A DNA stretch of 64,000 nucleotides. It comes from Edaphosphingomonas laterariae. Its GTDB lineage: Bacteria; Pseudomonadota; Alphaproteobacteria; Sphingomonadales; Sphingomonadaceae. How positions within the stretch are numbered: position 1 is the stretch's first letter; every line of letters starts with the position of its first letter. The translations under genes were made by a program, and so were the position numbers. The notes under the pieces are model-generated. The model was not told the DNA's origin, ran no database searches, and saw only the letters and a list, made by a program, of their open reading frames with translations. The stretch is from NCBI RefSeq assembly GCF_900188165.1, contig NZ_FZOS01000013.1, forward strand, positions 1 to 64,000. The letters run 5' to 3'. Below are positions 30,644 to 38,854 of this stretch, piece after piece.

Positions 30644-31972
30644 ATGTCTGTCGTCACCCTCAAATCGAACGAACCCAGCGGTCCATCGGGCGCGCCCTCC
30701 GGCGGCGGCATGGATCGCGTGGTCGAAAAGAAGCGGGTTTCGCCGCGCGTGAAGCTCGGCATCGCCGCCGGCGTGGCGCTGAGCGCGCTGACCGGCTTCT
30801 GGGTGCTCGCCCCATCGGGGGACAGCCAGACGGTCGCCGCCGCGCGCCTCTCGATCGGCGAGGTGCGGCAGGGCGTGTTCGACGATTTCCTGCCGCTGCG
30901 TGCCCGCGTCACCCCGCTCGTCACCGTCTTTCTCGACGCGGTCGAAGGCGGCCGGGTGGAAAAGGTGCTGGTCGAAGACGGCGCGACCGTCGCCAAGGGC
31001 CAGCTGCTCGCCGTCCTGTCCAACGCCGATCTGCAACTGTCGGTGCTCGCGCGGCAGACCGAAGTCACCGAACAGCTCAACAATATGCGCAGCCAGGAAC
31101 TCGCGCTCGAACGCAACCGGCTCGACAATCAGCGCGCGATCATCGAATCGGATGCCGCCGCCGCCAAGGTCCACCGCCAATATGAGCGCGAAGCCGCGCT
31201 CGTCGAAAAGGGCTGGGTGGCGAAGAAGACCTTTGCCGACACCGCCGAGGATTATCGCTTCCAGCAGCGCCGCGCCGCCGTGCTGCGCACCGCGCAGGCG
31301 ACGGACGAACGGCTGCAATCGCAACAGCTCGCCCAGCTGCGCAGATCAGCCGAATCGCTGCAGGCGAGCCTCGGCATCGCCAATGCCAATCTCGATGCGC
31401 TCAACCTGCGCGCGCCGGTGGCAGGCCAACTCACCGCTTTCTCCATCCAGGTCGGCCAGTCGATGAACCAGGGCGAACGGCTGGGCCAGATCGACAGCCC
31501 CGGCCGCAACAAGCTGGTCGCCGGCGTCGACGAATATTATCTCGGCCGCGTCGCCCCCGGCCAGCGCGTCGCGCTCGATCATGGCGGCAAGACCTATCGG
31601 CTCAAGGTCGCCAAGATCTATCCGCAGGTCCGCGACGGCCAGTTCGAGGTCGACCTGCAATTCGTCGGCGCGGAACCGTCGGGCATCCAGCGCGGCCAGA
31701 CGCTGCAGGCGAAGCTGACGCTGAGCGATCCCACGCCCGCACGGATCGTGCCCAACGGCGCTTATTACAACGATACCGGCGGCGCCTGGGTGTTCGTCGT
31801 CGCGCCCGACGGCAAGAGCGCCGAAAAGCGCAATGTCCGCCTCGGCCGCCGCAATGCCGATTTCATCGAAGTACTCGACGGGCTCGAACCCGGCGAACGC
31901 GTCATCACCTCGCCCTATACGGGCCTCGTCGACAAGGCGCGGCTCGATCTCGACACCTCGGACAAGGACTGA
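30644..31972 (+). CDS. HlyD/RND-type periplasmic adaptor subunit
   Basis: A 442-residue membrane fusion protein. A cytoplasmic N-terminus of about 35 residues is followed by one membrane helix (LGIAAGVALSALTGFWVLA). The lipoyl halves (VEGGRVEKVLVEDGATVAKG and LRAPVAGQLTAFSIQVG) flank a long alpha-hairpin (residues about 120-225), then beta-barrel and membrane-proximal domains. It should link the downstream ABC permease to the outer membrane or periplasm. There is no ribosome site before the ATG, which coincides with the predicted sigma-54 transcription start. Confidence 0.9.
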   Translation: MSVVTLKSNEPSGPSGAPSGGGMDRVVEKKRVSPRVKLGIAAGVALSALTGFWVLAPSGDSQTVAAARLSIGEVRQGVFDDFLPLRARVTPLVTVFLDAVEGGRVEKVLVEDGATVAKGQLLAVLSNADLQLSVLARQTEVTEQLNNMRSQELALERNRLDNQRAIIESDAAAAKVHRQYEREAALVEKGWVAKKTFADTAEDYRFQQRRAAVLRTAQATDERLQSQQLAQLRRSAESLQASLGIANANLDALNLRAPVAGQLTAFSIQVGQSMNQGERLGQIDSPGRNKLVAGVDEYYLGRVAPGQRVALDHGGKTYRLKVAKIYPQVRDGQFEVDLQFVGAEPSGIQRGQTLQAKLTLSDPTPARIVPNGAYYNDTGGAWVFVVAPDGKSAEKRNVRLGRRNADFIEVLDGLEPGERVITSPYTGLVDKARLDLDTSDKD

Positions 31973-31977
31973 AGCCG

Positions 31978-32658
31978 ATGCTGAGCCTGCGCAACCTTTC
32001 CCGCACCTATCGCACCGACACCGTCGAAACGACCGCGCTCGACGCGATCGACCTCGACATTCTCGACGGCGAATTCCTTGCCATCATGGGGCCTTCGGGT
32101 TGCGGGAAATCGACCCTGCTCAACATTCTCGGCCTGCTCGACAGCCCGACCGGCGGTTCCTATCGCTTCCGCGAGCATGAAGTGGCGGGGCTGCCCGAAC
32201 CCAAGCTCGCCGATATCCGCAAGCGCCATATCGGCTTCATCTTCCAGAGCTTCAATCTGGTCGACGAGCTGTCGGTCCGCGAAAATGTCGAGCTCGCCTT
32301 GCTCTATCACGGCATCCCGGCTGCCGAACGCCGCAAGCGGGTCGATCAGGTGATGGATCGCGTCGGCATCGCGCATCGCGCCGATCACCGGCCGAGCCAG
32401 CTTTCGGGTGGCCAGCAACAGCGCGTCGCGGTCGCCCGCGCGGTCGTCGGCAAGCCGGCGCTCGTCCTTGCCGACGAACCGACCGGCAATCTCGACACCC
32501 AGCATGGCGAAGAGGTGATGCACATGCTGCAGGCGCTCAATCGCGACGGCACCACCATCGTCATGGTCACCCACTCGCCCGCCCATGCCGATTATGCCAG
32601 CCGCGTCGTCAACATGCTCGACGGCCGCGTGCTCGTCGAACGGCGCCGCGCGGCATGA
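31978..32658 (+). CDS. ABC transporter ATP-binding protein (MacB/LolD type)
   Basis: A 226-residue ATPase. Walker A is [10 protein letters not shown] (residues 37-46), the Q-loop lies in [18 protein letters not shown], the signature is [15 protein letters not shown], and Walker B is [13 protein letters not shown], with H-loop in MVTHSP. It belongs to the LolD/MacB/FtsE branch that powers FtsX-type permeases by mechanotransmission rather than substrate passage through the membrane. It starts five bases after the adaptor gene and overlaps the RidA-like gene by four bases. Confidence 0.94.
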   Translation: MLSLRNLSRTYRTDTVETTALDAIDLDILDGEFLAIMGPSGCGKSTLLNILGLLDSPTGGSYRFREHEVAGLPEPKLADIRKRHIGFIFQSFNLVDELSVRENVELALLYHGIPAAERRKRVDQVMDRVGIAHRADHRPSQLSGGQQQRVAVARAVVGKPALVLADEPTGNLDTQHGEEVMHMLQALNRDGTTIVMVTHSPAHADYASRVVNMLDGRVLVERRRAA

Positions 32659-33140
32659 TCCGCTGGCGGCCCGCCTTCGCGCTCCCGATCGCGCTCCTGC
32701 CCGTCGCGGCCCAGGCCGGTGCGCGGCAGGATGCGACGGTGCTGATGGCCACGCATCCCGAAGCCCGCGCCTTTCAGGAACGCTACGGCTTTGCGGATGC
32801 CGTTATCGCCGGCGATACCATCTATCTTTCGGGCATAGTCGCCGGCGCGGCGCCGGGCGAAAAGGATCTGTCGGCCGCCTATGAACGCGCCTATCGCCAG
32901 ATCGGCGATGTACTGAAGCGCGCTGGCGCCAGCTGGGACGATGTTGTCGACATCACCAGCTTCCACACCGATGTGTCGGCCCAGCTCGACGCGATGGCGG
33001 CCGTCCAGCGCAAATATATCCGTGCACCCTTTCCGGCCTGGACGGCGATCGACGTCGATCGCCTCGTCCCCGATGACGGGCTGACCGAAATCAAGATCGT
33101 GGCGCGGCGTGCCGCCGCCCCCCAGCAGGGAGAGCGCTGA
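32655..33140 (+). CDS. Exported RidA-like (YjgF/YER057c) protein
   Basis: A 161-residue protein. An N-terminal signal peptide (about residues 1-22, ALLPVAAQAGA) precedes a complete RidA barrel: GDTIYLSGIVA, QIGDVLKRAGASWDDVVDITSF and EIKIVAR. Canonical RidA has an Arg in FPARS that binds the imine substrate; here the residue is Trp129 (FPAWT), so classic imine deaminase activity is not expected. The gene is embedded between the ATPase and permease genes with four-base and one-base overlaps, implying a role tied to the exporter, perhaps ligand binding in the periplasm. Confidence 0.82.
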   Translation: MIRWRPAFALPIALLPVAAQAGARQDATVLMATHPEARAFQERYGFADAVIAGDTIYLSGIVAGAAPGEKDLSAAYERAYRQIGDVLKRAGASWDDVVDITSFHTDVSAQLDAMAAVQRKYIRAPFPAWTAIDVDRLVPDDGLTEIKIVARRAAAPQQGER

Positions 33141-35644
33141 TGTGGCGCAATTATCTCACCGTCGGCGTGCGTTCGCTGGCGAAGAACCGGGCCTATGCGC
33201 TCATCAACATTCTCGGCCTCGCCATCGGCATGGCGGCCTGCATCCTGATCCTGCTCTTCGTCCGCTACGAATTCACCTATGATCGTTTCCTCGGCAATGC
33301 CGAGAACACCTACGAGCTGCAGTCCTTCTACACCTCGCGCGAGACGGGGCAGCAATTCAACATCCAGATGACCTCCTATGTCGCCGGCACGATGTTGAAG
33401 AAGGATTTTCCGCAGGTCGAAAAGTCGGTCTTCGCGCTCAGTTCGAGCCCCGTCGTGCTGAAGGAGGGGCAGGCCACCGCCGCCAATGACATCCTGATGG
33501 TGGATGGGCCCTTCTTCGATATCGTCCAGTTCCCGTTCGCCGTGGGCAACCCGGCCACGGCGCTGGCGCAAGCAGGCTCGGTCGTCCTCACCGAGGCGGA
33601 AGCGGTCAAGCGCTTCGGCACCACCAACATCATCGGCCAGACGATGACGATGGTCACCCGTGGCCGGACGATGGATTTCCGCGTCACCGGCATCGTCAAG
33701 AATCCGCCCAAGAATAGCAGCTTCAACCTGACGATCGTCGCCCGCATCGATCCGGTCAGCTTTTTCTCCGAACAGCCCGAATTCATGCGCGAATGGGGCT
33801 GGCAATCGGGCTGGGTGTTCGTGCAGCTCAAGCCCGGCACTGATCCCAAGACGCTGCAGGCGCAGTTCCCGGCCTGGGAAAAGCGCAACATCGCCGACGA
33901 GAATGTCGGTGATCTCCGCTACAATGCGGGTGACGAGCAGGATTGGCGTCTGGTCAATGTCCGCGACATCCACCTCGGCGAAGCGCAGGGCGCGGCGATG
34001 TCGCCGGGCAATGACGAACGCACCGTCTACACCTTCGCGGTGATCGCGCTGCTCATCCTCGGCATGGCCTGCGTCAACTTCACCAACCTCGCCACCGCGC
34101 GCGCCAGCCAGCGCGCCCGCGAAGTCGCGCTGCGCAAGGTGCTCGGCGCCAATCGCCGCCAGCTGATCGGCCAGTTCGTCGGCGAATCGATCCTCGTCGC
34201 GGCGATCGCGATGCTGGTCGCTTTGGCGCTGGCGGAATTGCTGCTGCCGCTGTTCTCCAACTTCCTCGATGCCCGCCTGCAGCTCCGTTATTTCGGCGCC
34301 GATGGCGTGTTGCTGCCGATCGTCGGGCTGGTCATTGTCGTCGGCGTGGCCGGCGGCCTCTATCCGGCTTTCGTCCTCTCCCGCTTCCAGCCGGCCCGCG
34401 TGCTCAAGGCCAATCGTTCGGCGGCGGACACCGAAGGCTCGGGGCGGCTGCGCAGCATCCTCGTCGTCGGCCAGTTCGCGGTGTCGATCGGCCTGATCAT
34501 CTGCACAGCGATCATCTATGCGCAGACCATGTATGCGCAGAGCGTCGATCCCGGCTATCGCCGCGACGGCATCCTGCAGGTCGAGGATTTCGGCCGCCGC
34601 CAGATCGAAAGCCGGCGGGAAACATTGAAGGATGAAATTCGCCGCGTCGAAGGCGTCACCCTGGTCGCCGGCACCGGCATGGGCGTGAACACCCGCAACA
34701 ATAGCAGCCGCGGTTTCCAGATCCCCGGCCGCCGCGAATTCGTGACCATCGGCACCTATGCCGCCGATCCCGAATGGGTGGACGCGATGGGCATCCGCAT
34801 GCTCGCCGGCCGCAAGCTCGATCGTAACCGTCCGGCGGATGATGCCACCGTCCCCTTCCCCGAAGATCCGGTGGCCGAACAGGCGCTCGCCCGGCGCGGC
34901 GTCAACGCGGTGGTCAATGCGCTCGCCGCCCGCCGCCTCGGCTTCGCCACGCCTGCCGATGCGGTGGGCAAGACCGTCCACACCAGCATGGTCGACAGCG
35001 AAAAATATGGCCTGACCCCGGTCACCATCGTCGGCGTGATGGACGATTCGCGCTTCCGGTCGATCCGCACGCCGATCGATCCGATGATGATCACCCGCAA
35101 CGACAACAATGCCGACGTGCTGGTCGTGCGCTACACTGGCGATCCGCGCGCCGTGCGCGATCGCATCGAACAGGCGTGGAAGAAGATCGTGCCCGATGCC
35201 CCGTTCGAAGCGAATTTCAGCGAGGATATCGTACGCGAGCTTTACGCCAAGGAAGCGGCCCGCGCCCAGATGTTCGCCGCCTTCGCGGTGCTCGCGGTCG
35301 TCGTCGGCTGCCTCGGGCTGTTCGGGCTTGCCACCTTCACCGCCGAACGCCGCACCAAGGAAATCGGCATTCGCAAGGTGTTGGGGGCCCGCACGCGCGA
35401 TATCGTCCGCCTGCTCGTCTGGCAGTTCAGCCGGCCGGTGCTGATCGCCAACCTTATCGCCTGGCCGGTCGCCTGGTGGGTGATGCGCGATTGGCTCAAC
35501 AGCTTCGACAGCCGGATCGCGCTGGGGCCGACGCCCTTCCTGCTCGCCGGTGCGCTGGCGCTGGCGATCGCGGTGGCCACGATCGGCAGCCACGCCTTCC
35601 GCGTCGCGCGCGCCAACCCGATCCACGCGCTCCGCTACGAATAG
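33140..35644 (+). CDS. ABC transporter permease, double MacB_PCD/FtsX type
   Basis: An 834-residue permease. An N-terminal helix (LINILGLAIGMAACILILLF) is followed by a periplasmic MacB core domain (to about residue 290), three helices with an FtsX signature (ALRKVLGANRRQLIGQFVGE), a fifth helix near 440-460, a second periplasmic domain, and a C-terminal FtsX repeat (EIGIRKVLGARTRDIVRLL). It ends NPIHALRYE. Such 800-residue permeases are frequent in Bacteroidetes and in some proteobacteria next to sigma-54 two-component genes. With the adaptor and ATPase it should form a tripartite exporter; the cargo is unknown. Confidence 0.9.
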   Translation: MWRNYLTVGVRSLAKNRAYALINILGLAIGMAACILILLFVRYEFTYDRFLGNAENTYELQSFYTSRETGQQFNIQMTSYVAGTMLKKDFPQVEKSVFALSSSPVVLKEGQATAANDILMVDGPFFDIVQFPFAVGNPATALAQAGSVVLTEAEAVKRFGTTNIIGQTMTMVTRGRTMDFRVTGIVKNPPKNSSFNLTIVARIDPVSFFSEQPEFMREWGWQSGWVFVQLKPGTDPKTLQAQFPAWEKRNIADENVGDLRYNAGDEQDWRLVNVRDIHLGEAQGAAMSPGNDERTVYTFAVIALLILGMACVNFTNLATARASQRAREVALRKVLGANRRQLIGQFVGESILVAAIAMLVALALAELLLPLFSNFLDARLQLRYFGADGVLLPIVGLVIVVGVAGGLYPAFVLSRFQPARVLKANRSAADTEGSGRLRSILVVGQFAVSIGLIICTAIIYAQTMYAQSVDPGYRRDGILQVEDFGRRQIESRRETLKDEIRRVEGVTLVAGTGMGVNTRNNSSRGFQIPGRREFVTIGTYAADPEWVDAMGIRMLAGRKLDRNRPADDATVPFPEDPVAEQALARRGVNAVVNALAARRLGFATPADAVGKTVHTSMVDSEKYGLTPVTIVGVMDDSRFRSIRTPIDPMMITRNDNNADVLVVRYTGDPRAVRDRIEQAWKKIVPDAPFEANFSEDIVRELYAKEAARAQMFAAFAVLAVVVGCLGLFGLATFTAERRTKEIGIRKVLGARTRDIVRLLVWQFSRPVLIANLIAWPVAWWVMRDWLNSFDSRIALGPTPFLLAGALALAIAVATIGSHAFRVARANPIHALRYE

Positions 35645-35731
35645 CCCTTATCTTTCGGAGCGGCGCATCGCCCTGTCCGCCCACCGGCGGGCGGGGCGAT
35701 CGCGTTTCTTGACCTTGATCGCTTGAAGCGA

Positions 35732-35787
35732 ACCTGATTCACGATCTCGGCGGACGCGCCTGGCGCCTCCGCCTCGAACGATCAGGT
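35732..35787. repeat. Interrupted inverted repeat between convergent genes
   Basis: ACCTGAT and ATCAGGT form the outer arms; an inner hairpin (GGCGGA...TCCGCC, 35749-35773) lies between them. No T run follows on either strand. It separates the permease gene from the convergent epoxide-hydrolase-like gene and may act as a termination or stabilising structure. Confidence 0.35.
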
Positions 35788-35788
35788 G

Positions 35789-36760
35789 CTAGCGCAGCGT
35801 GGCGAGGAACTTCAGCATCAGCGTGGTCACGGCTTCGGGCTGTTCCATCTGCACCAGATGGCCGGCGCCCGGCAGCATCTCCACCGCACGAACATCGGCA
35901 TGGTGGAGCTTGATCGCGCCCAGCGGATCCTCGCCATGGAATCCTTCCAGATCGACGTCATTTTCGGTGCCGATGAAGAAGAAGGGGGCCTGCGTTTTCA
36001 CCCCTTCATAGGCCCGGCGCTGTTCCCAGCGCAGGTCCATCGCGCGATACCAGTTGAGCCCGCCGGTGAAGCCCGAGCGGCTATATTCGGACACATAATA
36101 TTCCATGTCGCATTCGCCCATCCAGTCCCACGGCAGCGCCGGCGGATTGGGCAGCGCGGTGCGATAGGCGGTGCCGGGCGGGTAATTCCACATATCGAGC
36201 AGATGGTGCGATCCGCTCAGGCCCCACAGCACCGCCGTCAGGAAATCGCGGGGATCCTTGTCGAGCGCCGCATCGGCCAGCCCCGGCTCGTCGACGAAAT
36301 AATGGATATGCGAAAAATGCTTCGCCGCCATCTCGGCCGCTTCCTTCAGCGGCGAAAGATCGGGCAGATGCGGCGTGTGCGGGTTCTGCAGGCCGATGAT
36401 CCCCGCCACCCGTTCGGGATGGCGCACCGCCAGATCGTAGATCGCGAACACCCCGAAATCGAGGCCGGCGAACACCGCCTTCTCCTCGCCCAGATGGTCG
36501 AGCAGCCCAACCAGATCGCCCACCGTGTGCGTGCAATCATAAGCGGCGGGGTCGGCCGGCGCATCGGTCTGGCCCATGCCGCGCATGTCGGGCGCGACGA
36601 CGCGCCATCCAGCCTTGGCGATCGCCGGAATCTGGTGCCGCCAGCTATACCAGAGGTGGGGAAAGCCATGGGCAAGGATGACCAGCGGCCCTTCCCCCTG
36701 TTCCACATAATGCATGTCGATGCCGTTCACGCGCGCGCGGCGATGCATCCATTCGGCCAT
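35789..36760 (-). CDS. Alpha/beta hydrolase, epoxide hydrolase-like
   Basis: A 323-residue alpha/beta hydrolase. HGFP (residues 31-34) is the oxyanion-hole motif, Asp101 in GLDFGVFA is the nucleophile (Asp, as in epoxide hydrolases and dehalogenases, rather than Ser), and the base His is in GAGHLVQMEQPE. A lid region with several tyrosines (YYVSEYSRSGFTGGLNWYR) agrees with the epoxide hydrolase branch, where two lid Tyr hold the epoxide. The natural substrate is unknown. It is monocistronic between convergent and divergent neighbours. Confidence 0.82.
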   Translation of the reverse strand: MAEWMHRRARVNGIDMHYVEQGEGPLVILAHGFPHLWYSWRHQIPAIAKAGWRVVAPDMRGMGQTDAPADPAAYDCTHTVGDLVGLLDHLGEEKAVFAGLDFGVFAIYDLAVRHPERVAGIIGLQNPHTPHLPDLSPLKEAAEMAAKHFSHIHYFVDEPGLADAALDKDPRDFLTAVLWGLSGSHHLLDMWNYPPGTAYRTALPNPPALPWDWMGECDMEYYVSEYSRSGFTGGLNWYRAMDLRWEQRRAYEGVKTQAPFFFIGTENDVDLEGFHGEDPLGAIKLHHADVRAVEMLPGAGHLVQMEQPEAVTTLMLKFLATLR

Positions 36761-36915
36761 CGTCTCAATCCCTTTTGCTGAATGGAATCAAGCTATCGCG
36801 CCATGCCCCCGCTGTCGCCGGTGGGCCGGGACAGTATGGCCATGAATCGAAAATTGGGCGCATCGGCGAAATTCTTACAAAAATCGGTTAAACCTGCCTT
36901 TGCGGCACCGAAATG

Positions 36916-36930
36916 TTAGCAATTTGTTAA
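36916..36930. promoter_or_regulatory. CtrA-like site upstream of DUF4893 gene
   Basis: TTAG-CAATTTG-TTAA matches the alphaproteobacterial CtrA box TTAA-N7-TTAA at seven of eight positions in an unusually AT-rich patch, 47 bases before the ATG at 36977. The rest of 36761-36976 has no gene. Short motif, so chance occurrence is possible. Confidence 0.25.
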
Positions 36931-36976
36931 CGCTTCGGGCGCAGGGCTTGGCCTGACGGTCCCGACGGAGCGTATT

Positions 36977-37648
36977 ATGACGTCGAAGAACCCGTTATTG
37001 TTGTTGTTCCTGCTGGCGATCGGCTGCACCACGACGCCGCCTGCCGAGCCCCCGGCCGCGATCGGCATGGTCGAACCAGCGCCGCCCGTTCCCACCGCAT
37101 GGCGCGATGTCGCGACGGCCGAGGACGCCGCCGGGATCGAAACCCTGCCCGCCCGCTGGCAGCAGGTGCTGACTGCGGTGAAGGGCTGGCGCCAGCCGGC
37201 GGTCAGCGCCGAAGGGGAGCTGCTCGATCCCCACGCCGCGCTGGTTCGCCCGCTGCTGCCGCCCGGCCGCTATCGCTGCCGCACCCTGCGCTTCGAACCC
37301 GGTCGCTATGGCGGCTTCCAGTCCTTCCAGCCCTGGTTCTGCTTCGTCGCGGAGGAAGGCGATCTCACCACGCTCACCAAGGCCACCGGCAGCGATCGGC
37401 CGGCCGGCCGGCTGTGGCCGGATGACGATCGCCGACTCGTCTTCCTCGGCACCACGGCGCGCGGCACCGACAAGGCGGCGCCGGCTTATGGCGATCGGCG
37501 CGCCGCCGATACGGTGGGCGTGCTCGAACGCGTCGCCGATTTCCAGTGGCGGCTGGTGCTGCTGCGGCAGGATGACGGGCTCGACGTGATCGAACTCGTC
37601 CCCGATGTGCCGCCGCCCGCCCCCACGCCGCCCAAGCTGGCGAGTTGA
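36977..37648 (+). CDS. DUF4893 domain lipoprotein
   Basis: A 223-residue protein. A short hydrophobic leader (LLLLFLLAIGC) ends in a likely lipobox Cys at residue 17 (AIGC), followed by a Pro-rich linker. The DUF4893 domain contains WRDVATAEDAAGIETLPARW, a Cys in YRCRTLRF and a second in FQPWFCFV, and ends with FQWRLVLLRQDDGLDVIEL. Function is unknown; the family is confined largely to sphingomonads and relatives. GGAG lies seven bases before the ATG. The low-GC promoter region carries a CtrA-like site. Confidence 0.75.
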   Translation: MTSKNPLLLLFLLAIGCTTTPPAEPPAAIGMVEPAPPVPTAWRDVATAEDAAGIETLPARWQQVLTAVKGWRQPAVSAEGELLDPHAALVRPLLPPGRYRCRTLRFEPGRYGGFQSFQPWFCFVAEEGDLTTLTKATGSDRPAGRLWPDDDRRLVFLGTTARGTDKAAPAYGDRRAADTVGVLERVADFQWRLVLLRQDDGLDVIELVPDVPPPAPTPPKLAS

Positions 37649-37673
37649 GCCGAGCGGTGCCCCGTCCGCCGGA

Positions 37674-38768
37674 TCAGGCCGCGCGGACGCGGGTGATGAT
37701 CTCCTCGTAACGCCGCGACAGATCCTCGTTCACATATTCGGCATATTCGCTGTTGCCGAGATTGGGCGGGAAGATCACGTCGCTATTCTTGTAGGCGTCG
37801 TCCATCAGTGCCTTCGCCGCTGCGTTGGGCGTCGGATATTGGATGGTCTTGCTGATCTCCGCCCCGGCCTTGGCGTCGAGCAGATAGTTGATGAACTCAT
37901 GCGCCACATCGGGGTTGGGCGCGCCCTTGGGGATCGCCAGGCAATCGGACGAAATCTGGCTGCCCTCCTTGGGGACGACGAAGCCGATATCCTTGTCCTC
38001 GCGCATGATCTGGGCGATGTCGCCATTATATTCGATCGCGATGTCGACATCGCCGGCGAGCAGCAGATCCTGGCCATTATCCTCGTGGAACACGGCCACA
38101 TTGGGCTTCTGCTTGATCAGCATGTCCTCGACCTGCTTCAGCACCGCAGGGTCGCTCGTGTTCATCGGCTTGCCGAGATATTTGATCGCCAGCCGGACGA
38201 GATCGCCCGCTTCGGAAACGAGCGCGATGCGGCCCTTGTAACGATCCGAATCGAACACCCATTTCCAGCTGTCCGGCACGCCATCCATCTTGGACTTGCG
38301 ATAGCCCAGCCCCATCACCAGCCAGGTATAGGGCATGGAATATTTGCGGCCGGGATCGAACTTGGCATCCTGGAATTCGGGCGCGACATTCTTGAAGTTC
38401 GGGATCTTGGCATGATCGAGCGGCATCAGCATGTCCGCCGCCACCATGCGCTGGACGAAATCGTTGGTCGGCACGATCACGTCATAGCCCTGGTTGCCGC
38501 CGCGCAGCTTGGCAAACAGCTCGTCATTGGTCGCGAACAAGCTCATGTTCACGTCGATGCCGCTCGCCGCCTTGAAATCGGCCAGCGTGGTTTCACCGAT
38601 ATAGGTGTCCCAATTGTAGAAATTGAGCGTCTTGGCCTTGGCTCCGCTCTCGCCGCCCTTGCCGCAACCGGCCAGCGAGGTGAAGCTGAGCCCCACCGCC
38701 GCGATGCCAAGCCCTGCAAGAAACCCCCGGCGAGAGGGCGGCGGCACGATCGTCGGCAGGTCGGTCAT
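37674..38768 (-). CDS. potF: Putrescine/spermidine ABC transporter substrate-binding lipoprotein
   Basis: A 364-residue type 2 periplasmic binding protein. The N-terminus combines a twin-arginine motif (SRRGFLAG) with a lipobox (LAGC near residue 36), so it is probably a Tat-exported lipoprotein. The mature domain carries LNFYNWDTYIGE, typical of PotD/PotF, with conserved DVIVPTNDFV and ADMLMPLDHAKIPN segments. It should feed the permease/ATPase genes at 45012-47847, which lie about 6 kb away. It is divergent from the FAD oxidoreductase at 38855. Confidence 0.9.
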   Translation of the reverse strand: MTDLPTIVPPPSRRGFLAGLGIAAVGLSFTSLAGCGKGGESGAKAKTLNFYNWDTYIGETTLADFKAASGIDVNMSLFATNDELFAKLRGGNQGYDVIVPTNDFVQRMVAADMLMPLDHAKIPNFKNVAPEFQDAKFDPGRKYSMPYTWLVMGLGYRKSKMDGVPDSWKWVFDSDRYKGRIALVSEAGDLVRLAIKYLGKPMNTSDPAVLKQVEDMLIKQKPNVAVFHEDNGQDLLLAGDVDIAIEYNGDIAQIMREDKDIGFVVPKEGSQISSDCLAIPKGAPNPDVAHEFINYLLDAKAGAEISKTIQYPTPNAAAKALMDDAYKNSDVIFPPNLGNSEYAEYVNEDLSRRYEEIITRVRAA

Positions 38769-38854
38769 CAAAGCCCCCTTCTGCTATGTCGCGGGAAAGC
38801 TAAGATCACAGATCGCGGCCGTCAATGCCGCGTTGCAACAGCGGGGCCGATTTG

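Noticed and set aside
30397-31128. N-terminal extension of the sigma-54 regulator through the divergent gap
   Set aside because: The open frame crosses the promoter region and the adaptor gene; the ATG at 30396 has a good ribosome site and starts the receiver domain.
32891-35626. Open frame of about 910 codons on the minus strand
   Set aside because: Antisense to the FtsX-type permease, which has intact helices and motifs.
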